Source: Bradymonadales bacterium
GTDB lineage: Bacteria > Bdellovibrionota > UBA2394
Length of the DNA: 64,000 nt
Direction of reading: 5' to 3'
Assembly: GCA_007693605.1 (NCBI GenBank)
Contig: REDG01000051.1
Location: 1 to 64,000 of the forward strand
How positions within the stretch are numbered: position 1 is the stretch's first letter; every line of letters starts with the position of its first letter. The notes under the pieces were generated by a model that saw nothing but the letters and a program-made list of their open reading frames with translations, ran no database searches and was not told the DNA's origin. The position numbers were made by a program, and so were the translations under genes. Positions 29,508 to 38,069 of the stretch are shown one piece after another.

Positions 29508-30769
29508 ATCCGGCTCGATCGCCACTCCGCTGGCCTTCGGAGTTGTGTGAGACTTTAGCGAAAGAAGGGGATTGGCGGGCGCTCAATCAGGAGTTGAATC
29601 GCATCCTGTCGGAAGATCTCGATCGATCTCAGCTCGAGCTGGTCACTTCCGTTCTTCAGTATCTCGGAGAGCAAAGGCTCAGCCCCCCAGAGAATCAAAA
29701 AATTCAAAGACTTTCTCAGGTGATTTTTGAGCTTCACCTTCAAAATGAAGATTGGTCGGCAGCCCTCATCCAGTGGCTGCAGTGGCGGTCTCAATCGGTT
29801 GAGATGCAAAAGCTTCAGCTTCGTTTGAGGCAAATGGCTCGCAGAATTTCTCAAGCCAGAAGTCTGCGAAACAAGCCTGGTGAAGATCTTCCTCCGCCTA
29901 CGCCTTTCTCTAAGTTGAACGCCAAAGTGAGCGTAGAAGACGCCTTTCCTGAAGATGACTTTCGGGATCAATGGATTGGAAAGACCGAAGTTCGTGTGCC
30001 TTACCTGTCTGAAATGAATGTGAATGAGGTTTACCGACTCTTGCCCCTGTTTTCTTGGGCTAGCTTCGAGCCAGGAGAGAGAATCTATGAGAAGTCCGGA
30101 GACTCTGACTTCTTGTATATTCTTGCAAAGGGAAAGGTGCTTCTCGACAATCTCTTAGACGGGCAGCGAGAGATTGGCCGAAACGAGATTTTTGGAGATT
30201 TGAGTTTGTTCGGGGAGGCTCGGCATTCGGCTCGGGCCTTTGCGCAAGAGCCCTCAGATGTTCTGATGATTCGTCGTGAGGACTTGATGCAAGCTTTGAA
30301 TAGGCTGCCTCAATTGAAGGCACAGGTTCTTCTAGAGTCTCAGCAGCGATTGTTTCGTCATGTTCAGAAGCACAGTTTTGTCTTTCGAGATTTCCCCGCC
30401 AGCGATATTGATTTGCTTTGGGAATACCTTATTCCCCTGCACATTGCGCCGGGACAGGTCTTGATGGAGCCTGAGCGGGAAGCCGATCGATTTTTTGTGG
30501 TCTTGAGTGGGCGGTTAGAAGTCATTCGCCCGGGGATTAAGAGCTTGCAGTTGGGTGCCGGACATTTTGTGGGTGAGAGAGGCTTTCTGATGGGTAGCAA
30601 GAGAACAGCTCAAGTGAAGAGTTTGTCTCACTGTCATGTTCTGGAATGTGATCGATTGAGCTTCGAGGAGCTCTGTGAGGCCTACCCAGACTTGAGTTTA
30701 CGGTCGGAGCGCCTGCGGCCAGAGTTGGAAAGACCGACTTTTCGCTCAAAAGACCCTGTAATTGATTGA
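29504..30769 (+). CDS. Protein with two cyclic-nucleotide-binding domains
   Basis: A 421-residue cytosolic protein. The first 165 residues form a helical region without a recognised domain. Two cNMP-binding (CRP-type) domains follow at about 170-285 ('FEPGERIYEKSGDSDFLYIL', 'IFGDLSLFGEARHSARAF') and 290-410 ('HIAPGQVLMEPEREADRFF', 'VGERGFLMGSKRTAQV'). No DNA-binding HTH or output enzyme domain is present. The phosphate-binding loop 'FGDLSLFGEARHSA' is partly conserved. Starts at ATG 29504 with ggagg directly upstream, overlapping the small CxxC gene. Acts probably as a nucleotide- or partner-dependent regulator. Confidence 0.82.
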   Translation: MNPARSPLRWPSELCETLAKEGDWRALNQELNRILSEDLDRSQLELVTSVLQYLGEQRLSPPENQKIQRLSQVIFELHLQNEDWSAALIQWLQWRSQSVEMQKLQLRLRQMARRISQARSLRNKPGEDLPPPTPFSKLNAKVSVEDAFPEDDFRDQWIGKTEVRVPYLSEMNVNEVYRLLPLFSWASFEPGERIYEKSGDSDFLYILAKGKVLLDNLLDGQREIGRNEIFGDLSLFGEARHSARAFAQEPSDVLMIRREDLMQALNRLPQLKAQVLLESQQRLFRHVQKHSFVFRDFPASDIDLLWEYLIPLHIAPGQVLMEPEREADRFFVVLSGRLEVIRPGIKSLQLGAGHFVGERGFLMGSKRTAQVKSLSHCHVLECDRLSFEELCEAYPDLSLRSERLRPELERPTFRSKDPVID

Positions 30770-30800
30770 CATTCAATAGGGCTTTGGCGAATTCGGAAGC

Positions 30801-31568
30801 ATGAATCTTAATGGAAAAAAGGCTTTGGTCTTAGGCCTTGCCAATCAGCGAAGTATAGCCTGGGGAATCTGTCAGAAATTGAAAGAGGCGGGGGCCGAGT
30901 TAATCTTGAGCTATTTGCCGGTTTTAGAGAAACGAGTTTTGCCCTTAGCAGAAGAATTGGGGGTTAAGCATCTTTTCCCCTGTGATGTCGGTTCAGACGA
31001 TGAGATTAAGCAGCTGGCGAAACAAGTTCAAGAGGTTGCCGGAGAGGGCTTAGAGGCTTTGGTTCACTCTTTGGCTTATGCAGAGAGAGAAGATCTAGAG
31101 AGAGATTTTGTTTATACGACAAGACAGGGTTTTCTGAAGGCGATGGATGTGTCGGCCTATTCCTTGGTGGCCCTGTGTCGGGAGCTTTTGCCCTGTCTTG
31201 AGAAGAAAGGGGGTAGTGTTCTTTGCCTTACTTACTACGGCTCTGAAAAGGTAGTTAAAAACTACAATGTGATGGGAGTGGCAAAGGCCGCTCTAGAGGC
31301 GAGCGTTCGATATTTGGCAAACGATCTCGGCCCCAAGAAAATTCGGGTCAATGCGATTTCGGCAGGGCCCATTCGGACTCTTGCGGCGAGCGGGGTGAAA
31401 GACTTCAAATCCATTCTTTCTCATATCGAAGAGGTCGCCCCCCTTCGAAGAAATATCAGCATCGAAGAAGTGGGTAATCTCGCTCGCTTTTTGTGCAGCG
31501 ACGAAGCCTCCGCTATTACGGGGGAGCTTGTTCATATTGATTCGGGCTTTCACATCCTAAGCGCCTAG
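30801..31568 (+). CDS. fabI: Enoyl-[acyl-carrier-protein] reductase [NADH] FabI
   Basis: A 255-residue short-chain dehydrogenase that reduces the enoyl-ACP double bond in fatty acid elongation. The FabI-type GxxxxxSIA motif reads GLANQRSIAWG and the catalytic Tyr/Lys pair is Y-x6-K in 'NYNVMGVAKAALE', with 'VHSLAYA' and 'AISAGPIRT'. All catalytic residues are intact. It stands alone between the CNB gene and an intergenic repeat, and converges with the RsmB-like gene. Confidence 0.96.
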   Translation: MNLNGKKALVLGLANQRSIAWGICQKLKEAGAELILSYLPVLEKRVLPLAEELGVKHLFPCDVGSDDEIKQLAKQVQEVAGEGLEALVHSLAYAEREDLERDFVYTTRQGFLKAMDVSAYSLVALCRELLPCLEKKGGSVLCLTYYGSEKVVKNYNVMGVAKAALEASVRYLANDLGPKKIRVNAISAGPIRTLAASGVKDFKSILSHIEEVAPLRRNISIEEVGNLARFLCSDEASAITGELVHIDSGFHILSA

Positions 31569-31595
31569 GGAGACTGTCGCTAAGGGCCCATCTGC
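31567..31595 (+). repeat. Intergenic GGGAGTGTCGC-family repeat copy
   Basis: Starts at the fabI stop codon and shares a 22-base exact stretch (tgtcgctaagggcccatctg and two more bases) with the copy at 55124. It may serve as a 3'-end hairpin or mark insertion sites of a small repeat. Confidence 0.75.
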
Positions 31596-31644
31596 TCTTT
31601 TAGCTTTGCAAGTCTGGGTGGTTCGTCTCCAAGCCTGTCCGCCT

Positions 31645-33051
31645 CTAGCTACTGATTCTGGTTCTCTCCAAAATGGCCAGAAAGAGCCCGTTACAGCCGT
31701 GAAGGTCTGGGGCCAGGACCAAAAAGGGGTCGAATTCCAGTAGGCCCGCTAGCTTGTCTTCCTTCCACTCAAGGCCATAATGATTCTGAACAAAGGGCAA
31801 GACATACTGACGAAGGTGCTCTGAAGCCGCCACCAGGCGGTAGGAATTGTGCGCTGACTTCAAAAAGTTCTCAATCTGCGCCTCATTTTCTGATCGATTC
31901 AGGCTCGATGTGGCATAAATCAGATGGCCGCCTAGCTTCAATTTCCTGGCGGCCTCTCTTAAAAGCGCGGCTTGAAGTCGCTGAATCTTCGGAAGATCTT
32001 CTCGCTTAAAACGCCACTTCAGCTCGGGTTGCCGAGCCACCATGCCGCTACTTGAGCTGGGGGAGTCTACCAAGACCACATCGAGGCTCTTCACCTCAGC
32101 GACCTGAGCGTCGGAAAGAATCCGAATGTTTTCAACACCAGCTCGTTGGGCGCGGGCCTTAAGTACCTTCAGTTTGCTCGGATCCGCATCATAGACAAAC
32201 AAAGAGCCTTTGTTTTTCATCATACAGGCGAGATTGAGAGTGTGATCGCCTTCTCTTGCACAAAGATCCAGTACCCGGTGGCCTGGCCGAGCGTTGGTCA
32301 TCAAAGCCATGATTTGAGAGGCCTCGTCTTCAATCTCAAAAAAACCTCTCTCATAAAGCGGATGTTGAATCGGGTTCAGGCCGCTGCCCACATCAAAACC
32401 CCAAGGGCTGAACTGGCATCGTTTTACTTTCAAGTCAGCGCCCGCTTTACTGTGAGCAAAGCCCTGAATGTCCACCCGAAGACTGTTCACTCGAATGCTG
32501 GAGCGAGGCTTCAATGAACATATGGAAGCAATCTGTCTCACTCGCTGCTCTGGAAATCGCTCAGCAAGCTCCTTTAGAATTTCATCCGGCACGGGCTCTT
32601 TTCTGAGTCCCGATTCGATCTTTTCGATAATCATAGCCGAATTCTTTTCCTTTTCTTCTGCTGACTTTCCAGGGGCCTCGTAGAGGCTAAAGAGTTTCTT
32701 GAGCCCGGCGATAAAGTTCTCTGAAGAGGGATTCCAAACCTCCTGAAACTGTTTATAGGCCTGAGTCATTGAGAGAGCGGGTCTGGCCGCCTCTTGGGCC
32801 TTAGCGGCCTTCTGAGGGCTTGCGACTGCTGGTTTCTTTACCGAGGCCGTTTTCTTGAGCTTCTTCTGACTGCTGAGTCTGGCTTTTGTCGGACTAGTTT
32901 TTTTCTTCTTCTTTTGAGAACTTTGACGAGAGGGGCTCTTTTTCTTCTTTGAACTACGACGAAGGGGCTTCTTTTTGATCGCCGTTTTCTTCTTTTTCGT
33001 TGAGCCGCGTTTCTTTTTGGAGGTCTTTGTCCTTGTTTTCTTTTTTGCCAT
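31645..33051 (-). CDS. RsmB/NOP2-like protein lacking both catalytic cysteines
   Basis: A 468-residue relative of rRNA m5C methyltransferases. Residues 1-85 are an extremely Lys/Ser-rich tail. A NusB/PUA-like helical region is followed by a methyltransferase core near 260-420. Motif IV reads 'VDSPSSSSGM' with Ser332 where the family has Cys, and motif VI reads 'IYATSSLNRSENEA' with Ser382 in place of the nucleophile Cys. Motif I 'LDLCAREGDHTLN' also departs from the usual DxCAAPGGK. Active enzymes need the motif VI Cys, so this is probably an inactive RNA-binding relative. Start ATG 33051. Confidence 0.85.
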   Translation of the reverse strand: MAKKKTRTKTSKKKRGSTKKKKTAIKKKPLRRSSKKKKSPSRQSSQKKKKKTSPTKARLSSQKKLKKTASVKKPAVASPQKAAKAQEAARPALSMTQAYKQFQEVWNPSSENFIAGLKKLFSLYEAPGKSAEEKEKNSAMIIEKIESGLRKEPVPDEILKELAERFPEQRVRQIASICSLKPRSSIRVNSLRVDIQGFAHSKAGADLKVKRCQFSPWGFDVGSGLNPIQHPLYERGFFEIEDEASQIMALMTNARPGHRVLDLCAREGDHTLNLACMMKNKGSLFVYDADPSKLKVLKARAQRAGVENIRILSDAQVAEVKSLDVVLVDSPSSSSGMVARQPELKWRFKREDLPKIQRLQAALLREAARKLKLGGHLIYATSSLNRSENEAQIENFLKSAHNSYRLVAASEHLRQYVLPFVQNHYGLEWKEDKLAGLLEFDPFLVLAPDLHGCNGLFLAILERTRISS

Positions 33052-33167
33052 TCTGAGCTGAACTCCTTCAGGGAAGGTTAGGAAGATTTGAAAGTTTTGA
33101 TCAAGCTACAAATTGGTTCTTTTCCGTAGCTTTAAGCTTGGGGGCTTGTTAGCCTTCAGCTCGATTC

Positions 33168-34922
33168 ATGAAAAACGACTTGTCAACTGAGAAATCTCCG
33201 TATTTGCAAAGAGCTTCTCGGTCGGCTGTTCGCTGGCAAAGATGGGGACAAGAGGCCTTTTCCAGGGCCATGAGTGAACGAAAGCCTATTTTTTTGAGCG
33301 TGGGCTACAGCAACTCGCATTGGTGTCAGGTGATGGAGGCCGAAAGTTTTTCGAATCCTGAAATCGCTCGTCGGCTGAACCAAAACTTTATTCCTCTTAA
33401 GGTCGATCGAGAGGAGAGGCCTGATTTGGACAGATTGTATTCCAAGGTTCAGGCTTGGGCGACTGGCCAAGAGTCCTCTCCCCTGCATTTGTTTCTGAGC
33501 CCTCATTTAAAGGCCTTCTTTGCTGGAGCATACTTTCCGCCTGAAGCTCGCTATGGGCTACCCCCATTTGCTGAACTCTTAGACAAGATGGCCGAGCTTT
33601 GGAATCAGGGCGACCCCAGACTAGAGTCTCAAGCGGCAGAGGCGATGCAACTTTTGGCTCAGGATGCTTTGAGTTGGGCTCAGCCACGAATGGAGACAGA
33701 GGACGGCCTCAAGCTTTGCGAAAAAAACCTCTTAAGCCTTCAAGATAAAAAAGGGGGGGGCTTTGGAACGGCTCCGAAATTCTTTTATTTCGAGGCTCTT
33801 CGATTTCTTCTTCGCTTGCCAGAGCAGCGAGCTTGGGTTGAGAAAAGCCTCAAAGAAATGGCCAAGGGCGCTGTTTTTGATCTGGTTTCGGGGGGGCTTC
33901 ATCGCTTTTCAGAAGATGGAGAATGGCGTCGGCCTCATTTTGAAAAGAGACTCGTTGAAAATGCTCAATTCTGTCTCTTGTTAGCCGAGTCGATTCGTTT
34001 TCAAGATTCTCCAGTTCTTCGATGGATTCTACAGCGAAATCTCAACTGGATAGAGTCCGAGTTAAAAAAGCCAAATGGCTTGTATGCGACGGCCTTGCTT
34101 TCTTTTGGAAGCTCCAAAGACGAGGAGTTTTATTCATGGCGCAAGTCAGACTTGCCCACCCAAGGCCCGCTTTCGATCGACTCGCTCGGGGGCCTTCTTG
34201 ATCTTTCACAGCCAGAGAATGAGTTCTTGATTCGATTGAAGGCTTGGCCTCAGACTTCTTCGACTCTTGAGAGTGTGACAGAGCTTTGCGAGGCCTTGCA
34301 TACACAGCGAAGCTCTGAAAAGCAAAGCCCAGGGGCGAGCCCTCTGTCGGTTGTGAGTGAGAATGCGATTTTGATTCAGGCTTGGATTGAGGCGTCGAGG
34401 GTCTTCTCAGAAGTAGTTTGGATGGAAAGGGCCAAAGCGCTTGGTGAACGACTATGGAGTGCGGCTTGGCAAGGGGGGCGACTCAGTCATGGGGTCTACT
34501 CCGACCTGGTCTTGGCAGAAGGCTTTCTAGAAGATGCCGCTCAGCTTGGATTGGCCTTTGTCGGTCTTTACCAACGGACGAAAGAAGAGAAGTGGAGGTC
34601 ACGATCTGAAGAACTTGCCCGATGGATCTTGGAGAGTTTTTATGATTCCGAACGAGGCTTTCTCTGGTACGCCCCCAAAGATCAAGAAGACCTTCTGATG
34701 AACTTTCAAGATGTTTTGGATTCTCACCAGCCAGCTTCGAGTGCGGTGGCTTTCGAGTTTTTAAGTCGCTCTCAGGAGCTTGAGCTTCGCCTTAACTTAG
34801 AAGAGCCCACTCAAAGGCTTGAAAAACATCTCAGGGCTCTGGCCGAAAAGCAAATCGGTGGTTTTACGCGATTTTCTGTGGTGCTTGCTGATAAAACTGC
34901 TGAATCTCATTCCGCTTGTTAA
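33168..34922 (+). CDS. DUF255/YyaL-type thioredoxin-like protein, degenerate
   Basis: A 584-residue protein of the DUF255 (thioredoxin domain-containing, YyaL/SPATA20) family, typically about 680 residues. The N-terminal motif reads 'PIFLSVGYSNSHWCQVMEAE' where most members have STCHWC; here S50 replaces the first cysteine, leaving only C53. 'LKVDREERPDLDRLY' is conserved. The C-terminal region corresponds to the six-hairpin glycosidase-like part ('HRFSEDGEWRRPHFEKRL'). Cytosolic. Redox activity is doubtful. Start ATG 33168, divergent from the RsmB-like gene. Confidence 0.82.
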   Translation: MKNDLSTEKSPYLQRASRSAVRWQRWGQEAFSRAMSERKPIFLSVGYSNSHWCQVMEAESFSNPEIARRLNQNFIPLKVDREERPDLDRLYSKVQAWATGQESSPLHLFLSPHLKAFFAGAYFPPEARYGLPPFAELLDKMAELWNQGDPRLESQAAEAMQLLAQDALSWAQPRMETEDGLKLCEKNLLSLQDKKGGGFGTAPKFFYFEALRFLLRLPEQRAWVEKSLKEMAKGAVFDLVSGGLHRFSEDGEWRRPHFEKRLVENAQFCLLLAESIRFQDSPVLRWILQRNLNWIESELKKPNGLYATALLSFGSSKDEEFYSWRKSDLPTQGPLSIDSLGGLLDLSQPENEFLIRLKAWPQTSSTLESVTELCEALHTQRSSEKQSPGASPLSVVSENAILIQAWIEASRVFSEVVWMERAKALGERLWSAAWQGGRLSHGVYSDLVLAEGFLEDAAQLGLAFVGLYQRTKEEKWRSRSEELARWILESFYDSERGFLWYAPKDQEDLLMNFQDVLDSHQPASSAVAFEFLSRSQELELRLNLEEPTQRLEKHLRALAEKQIGGFTRFSVVLADKTAESHSAC

Positions 34923-35244
34923 AGATGGCGACCTTGGGTCCGTCAAACTTCAGGATCTCCTGTTCGTTCAGACGGCAGTAGCAGGCAACAATCACTCGAT
35001 CGCCCTTTTTGATCAAATGCGCCGCCGCGCCATTGCTCTGAAACTCTCGACTGCCTCGGGCCAAGGGGATGGCGTAAGTCTTTAACCTTTGCCCGGAGCT
35101 GATATTGTAAATCTCCACCGCTTCGAAGGGCAAAATCTCCAGTCGCTCCATAATATCTTGGTCAATGCCAAAACTCCCCTCGTACTCGAGGTCAGCTTTG
35201 GTCACAGTCAGTCCGTGAAGCTTGGCTCGCAGAAACTCTCTCAA
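34864..35244 (-). CDS. panD: Aspartate 1-decarboxylase
   Basis: A pyruvoyl enzyme that makes beta-alanine for pantothenate. The self-cleavage site Gly-Ser is in 'EYEGSFGID' (G23-S24 in this numbering), the upstream Lys (K8) in 'RAKLHGLTVTKADL' and the active-site 'NGAAAHLIKKGD' are present. The open frame continues upstream to 35385 but family length (about 126) points to the TTG at 35244; the extra 47 residues have no family match. No convincing ribosome site supports the TTG, so the start is uncertain. Its 3' end overlaps the DUF255 gene by 59 bases. Confidence 0.85.
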   Translation of the reverse strand: MREFLRAKLHGLTVTKADLEYEGSFGIDQDIMERLEILPFEAVEIYNISSGQRLKTYAIPLARGSREFQSNGAAAHLIKKGDRVIVACYCRLNEQEILKFDGPKVAIFNKRNEIQQFYQQAPQKIA

Positions 35245-35421
35245 GAGTCGAATGATAAGACACTGGGCTCTGTCTGACAAATGGAATTTCCTATTGCGGC
35301 AGGTCTCTTTGGCTCCTGGCCGCAAGGGGGGAGTGGCGTCTTCACGCCTCTGGACCTCAATCGTCACCGCCGGTGAAGTCAACAAGGCCCATCGGCTTAA
35401 GGCTTTGCTGAGTGTTTTCTA

Positions 35422-35446
35422 GTCTGGCACTTTCGTCTCCCGACCC
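35422..35446 (-). repeat. 25-base dispersed repeat, copy 2
   Basis: Exact reverse complement of 14500-14524. It lies in the spacer between panD and the TIGR03546 gene. Confidence 0.8.
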
Positions 35447-35499
35447 TGTCCCTTTCCGGATTGATTTCAAGCTGAATTCGTTCGTAGAATCGGTTTAGT

Positions 35500-36048
35500 G
35501 TGATTTTTCTTCTTCAAAGCTTTTTTAGACTACTGAGGCTGTTGAACTCGGAGACCAAGCCCTCGCAGCTTGCGGCGGGCTTCTGTGCGGGCATGGTCTT
35601 TGGCTTCATTCCCTTCTTTTCGCTTACCAGCCTAAGCTTGTTTCTATTGGTTTGCCTGTTTCGGGTCAATTTGACGGCTTTCTTCTTGAGCTCCGCGCTG
35701 TTTAGTTTGATGGCCTGGGGTTTAGATCCCGTTTTTGATCGTTTGGGCTTCTGGCTGTTGGTTGAACTGCCGATTCTCACGGCCTTCTGGGCGGATTTGT
35801 TTCGTCAGCCACTGCTTCCTTTCTTCCAGCTCAACAACACCCTCTATTTAGGCTCCCTGGTGCTTGGCCTTGTTCTTAGTTTGCCTGTCTTTGTGGGCTT
35901 GATTTTTTTGATTCGGGCCTACAGAAAGCGATGGAGAGAAAAGATAAAGACTTCTTCTTGGTTTAAGGCCCTCAAGACCTCTAAAATTTATTCTCTCTAT
36001 CAAAAGTTTAGAGCTCTTGAGGCTCGCTGGGGGCAAATCTCTTCATGA
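35500..36048 (+). CDS. TIGR03546-family membrane protein
   Basis: A 182-residue protein with four hydrophobic segments and a basic C-terminal tail. The pattern 'AAGFCAGMVFGFIPFFSLTS' resembles the family DUF2062/TIGR03546, always adjacent to TIGR03545. It overlaps the next gene by four bases (ATGA). Function unknown; the pair is thought to be envelope related. Start GTG at 35500. Confidence 0.75.
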   Translation: MIFLLQSFFRLLRLLNSETKPSQLAAGFCAGMVFGFIPFFSLTSLSLFLLVCLFRVNLTAFFLSSALFSLMAWGLDPVFDRLGFWLLVELPILTAFWADLFRQPLLPFFQLNNTLYLGSLVLGLVLSLPVFVGLIFLIRAYRKRWREKIKTSSWFKALKTSKIYSLYQKFRALEARWGQISS

Positions 36049-37943
36049 TTCGATTCAAGGTCTTCCTTCCTGTCTTTGCTCTTTGCGTTTTGGTCTTCTG
36101 GTTCTTTAGTCTTCGATTTGACGCATGGCTCGCCCGCAGCATTGAGTCGGGAATCAGTTCATTAACTCAAACGAAAACGGATGTTCGTCGATTGCAAACT
36201 CGCTTCTTCCCTCCGAAGCTTCAAATCGCCGGGCTTGAGCTGGCCTCTCGGTCAGAGCCTTTTAAGAATGTGATTGAGTTTGAAGAGATTCTGATGGAAA
36301 TCGAACTTTGGCCACTTCTTAGCCGAAGGCTGGTCATTCGCGAGTTCTCCATCCGAGGGGTGGATTGGGGAACCGATAGAAAAACTTCGGGGCGTTTGGT
36401 CCGGCCAGAGAGAAGCCCGTCTTGGCTTTCCCCTTGGGTCACACAAGCAATGGGCGTACTACGGGAAGAGTTTGAAGAGCTACCAGTCGCCCGATTGGCC
36501 GACTTTCGCATTCCAGAAAACCCCCAAGAAATTCTTAACCTTCTATCGCTTGAGTCCGAATCCGCCTTTCGAGAAGCGGGGGCAAAGTTTGAAGACGCAG
36601 AGACTCGATGGCGGGGGCGCTTTAGCGAATTGCGCGATTTACGGGATTATCAGCGATTCACGGGACAGTTTAGAGAGGCCACTCAAGATATTCCGAGAGA
36701 TCCTCAGGGCATTGCCGAAAGACTGCGACTGGTTCAATCATCTATTGATTTTTTTCAAAGTGAGCGAGCCAGGGTTTCGGGTCTGATCTCAGAGCTACAA
36801 GAAGCCGCTGATGAGCTCGACGGAACTTACCGAGCGGCTCAATCGGCCTTTCGAACGGATCTTGAGCGGGCAAAGGCTCAGATAAGCCTAGATCAGCTTC
36901 GCGTAGATAATTTAAGTCGATTGATTTTCGGGGCTCACTGGTTGGATCGGGCGGAGGCCGTGATTCAATATCAGCAGCTTCTTCGGCGGGCTTTGGCTTG
37001 GCGAGCGAGCGAGCAAAGACCAAATAGGCAGGTTCGTCCAAGGCAGAGGGGACGGGTGGTTCAGATTTTTTCTCCGAAAGCAGAGCCTGGCTTTGTTTGG
37101 GAGTTCTCTGAGTTCAGTGTTCGAGGTTTAGAGAGAGAGGAGGGCGATCGAGTCAGTCAAAGTTATGAGCTTCGTGTTCAAGGAGTGAATTCTTCGCCAA
37201 AGCTCTACGGAAAGCCCACCGAGATTGAGGTTCTGGGCCGCTTTCGCGAGAGTTTTTTGTCTTCGGCCAAACTCGAATTGTTTTTTGACTATACGACAGA
37301 GTCTTTAAAGGACCGCTATGAACTTTCTGCCGAGAACCTCAAAGCCTCGTTGATTCCGGTTGGGGTGTCTCCAGTTTTTCCTCTGGCCATTCGAGAGGGT
37401 TCGGTCAGTGTTCGAACCGGATTTCATCGAGTGGGGGAGTCTTTGAGTTGGGTGAATCGTTTAGAGTTCTCCGGGGTGAGCTGGGACCTTCGAGAAGTGC
37501 CGCAGGTGGGCGCGGTGATTCCAAGCCTGTCTAGAATTTTGGAGTCGGTCGGCCGTTTTTGGCTAGAGCTTCGGTTTGAAATCCTGGATGGGAAGCTTCG
37601 ATTTCTCGTGAGTAGTGATCTGGATGAACTGATCAAGCAAGGCGTTTTTCGAGAGTTAGAGCAGCAGCTTCAGGCCTTTTATCGGCGCCTTGAGCGCAAC
37701 TTGGGCGAAAGAGTCGCTCGGGTGCGGGATCACGCAGAGACGCAAAAGAAGGAGTTTGAGAGAGAGATCGTTCAGGAGATTCAAAACCGAGAGCGTCTAT
37801 TGCGATCAAGACTCGAAGAGGCTGAAAAGGCAAAGCAAAGGCTTGAAAGAGAGGCGCGAGCTCAGGCCGATCGTTTGCGTGAGGGGGTCGAAGATCGAGT
37901 TCGAGGGGCTGGCGAAGACCTGCTTCGGCGACTGCCTCGGTAG
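36045..37943 (+). CDS. TIGR03545-family protein
   Basis: A 632-residue protein with one N-terminal hydrophobic segment (about residues 5-22, 'FALCVLVFWFF') and a long region. The middle contains coiled coils ('DLERAKAQISLDQL'), the C-terminus an extended charged helix with many Arg/Glu ('ERLLRSRLEEAEKAKQRLER'). The start ATG overlaps the stop of the TIGR03546 gene. The predicted location is the periplasmic face of the inner membrane. Function unknown. Confidence 0.78.
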   Translation: MIRFKVFLPVFALCVLVFWFFSLRFDAWLARSIESGISSLTQTKTDVRRLQTRFFPPKLQIAGLELASRSEPFKNVIEFEEILMEIELWPLLSRRLVIREFSIRGVDWGTDRKTSGRLVRPERSPSWLSPWVTQAMGVLREEFEELPVARLADFRIPENPQEILNLLSLESESAFREAGAKFEDAETRWRGRFSELRDLRDYQRFTGQFREATQDIPRDPQGIAERLRLVQSSIDFFQSERARVSGLISELQEAADELDGTYRAAQSAFRTDLERAKAQISLDQLRVDNLSRLIFGAHWLDRAEAVIQYQQLLRRALAWRASEQRPNRQVRPRQRGRVVQIFSPKAEPGFVWEFSEFSVRGLEREEGDRVSQSYELRVQGVNSSPKLYGKPTEIEVLGRFRESFLSSAKLELFFDYTTESLKDRYELSAENLKASLIPVGVSPVFPLAIREGSVSVRTGFHRVGESLSWVNRLEFSGVSWDLREVPQVGAVIPSLSRILESVGRFWLELRFEILDGKLRFLVSSDLDELIKQGVFRELEQQLQAFYRRLERNLGERVARVRDHAETQKKEFEREIVQEIQNRERLLRSRLEEAEKAKQRLEREARAQADRLREGVEDRVRGAGEDLLRRLPR

Positions 37944-37975
37944 GACTTTTCTGGTTTATGGGCTCTTTCTCGCTT

Positions 37976-38023
37976 AGGGGCTTTAGTGACAATCCCCAAT
38001 CAAGACTTGGGCGACAATCTCCT
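37976..38023 (-). repeat. Tandem pair of degenerate intergenic repeat units
   Basis: Read on the minus strand: a unit like ggagattgtcgcccaag followed by ggggattgtcactaaagccc. Both match the family core (gga-x-TGTCGCTAAG). They lie after the TIGR03545 gene and before the 50-residue basic protein. Confidence 0.5.
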
Positions 38024-38069
38024 TTGTGAAGTTGACATTCGACGCATTTCAGGCTGAAAGAGTTGGGTT

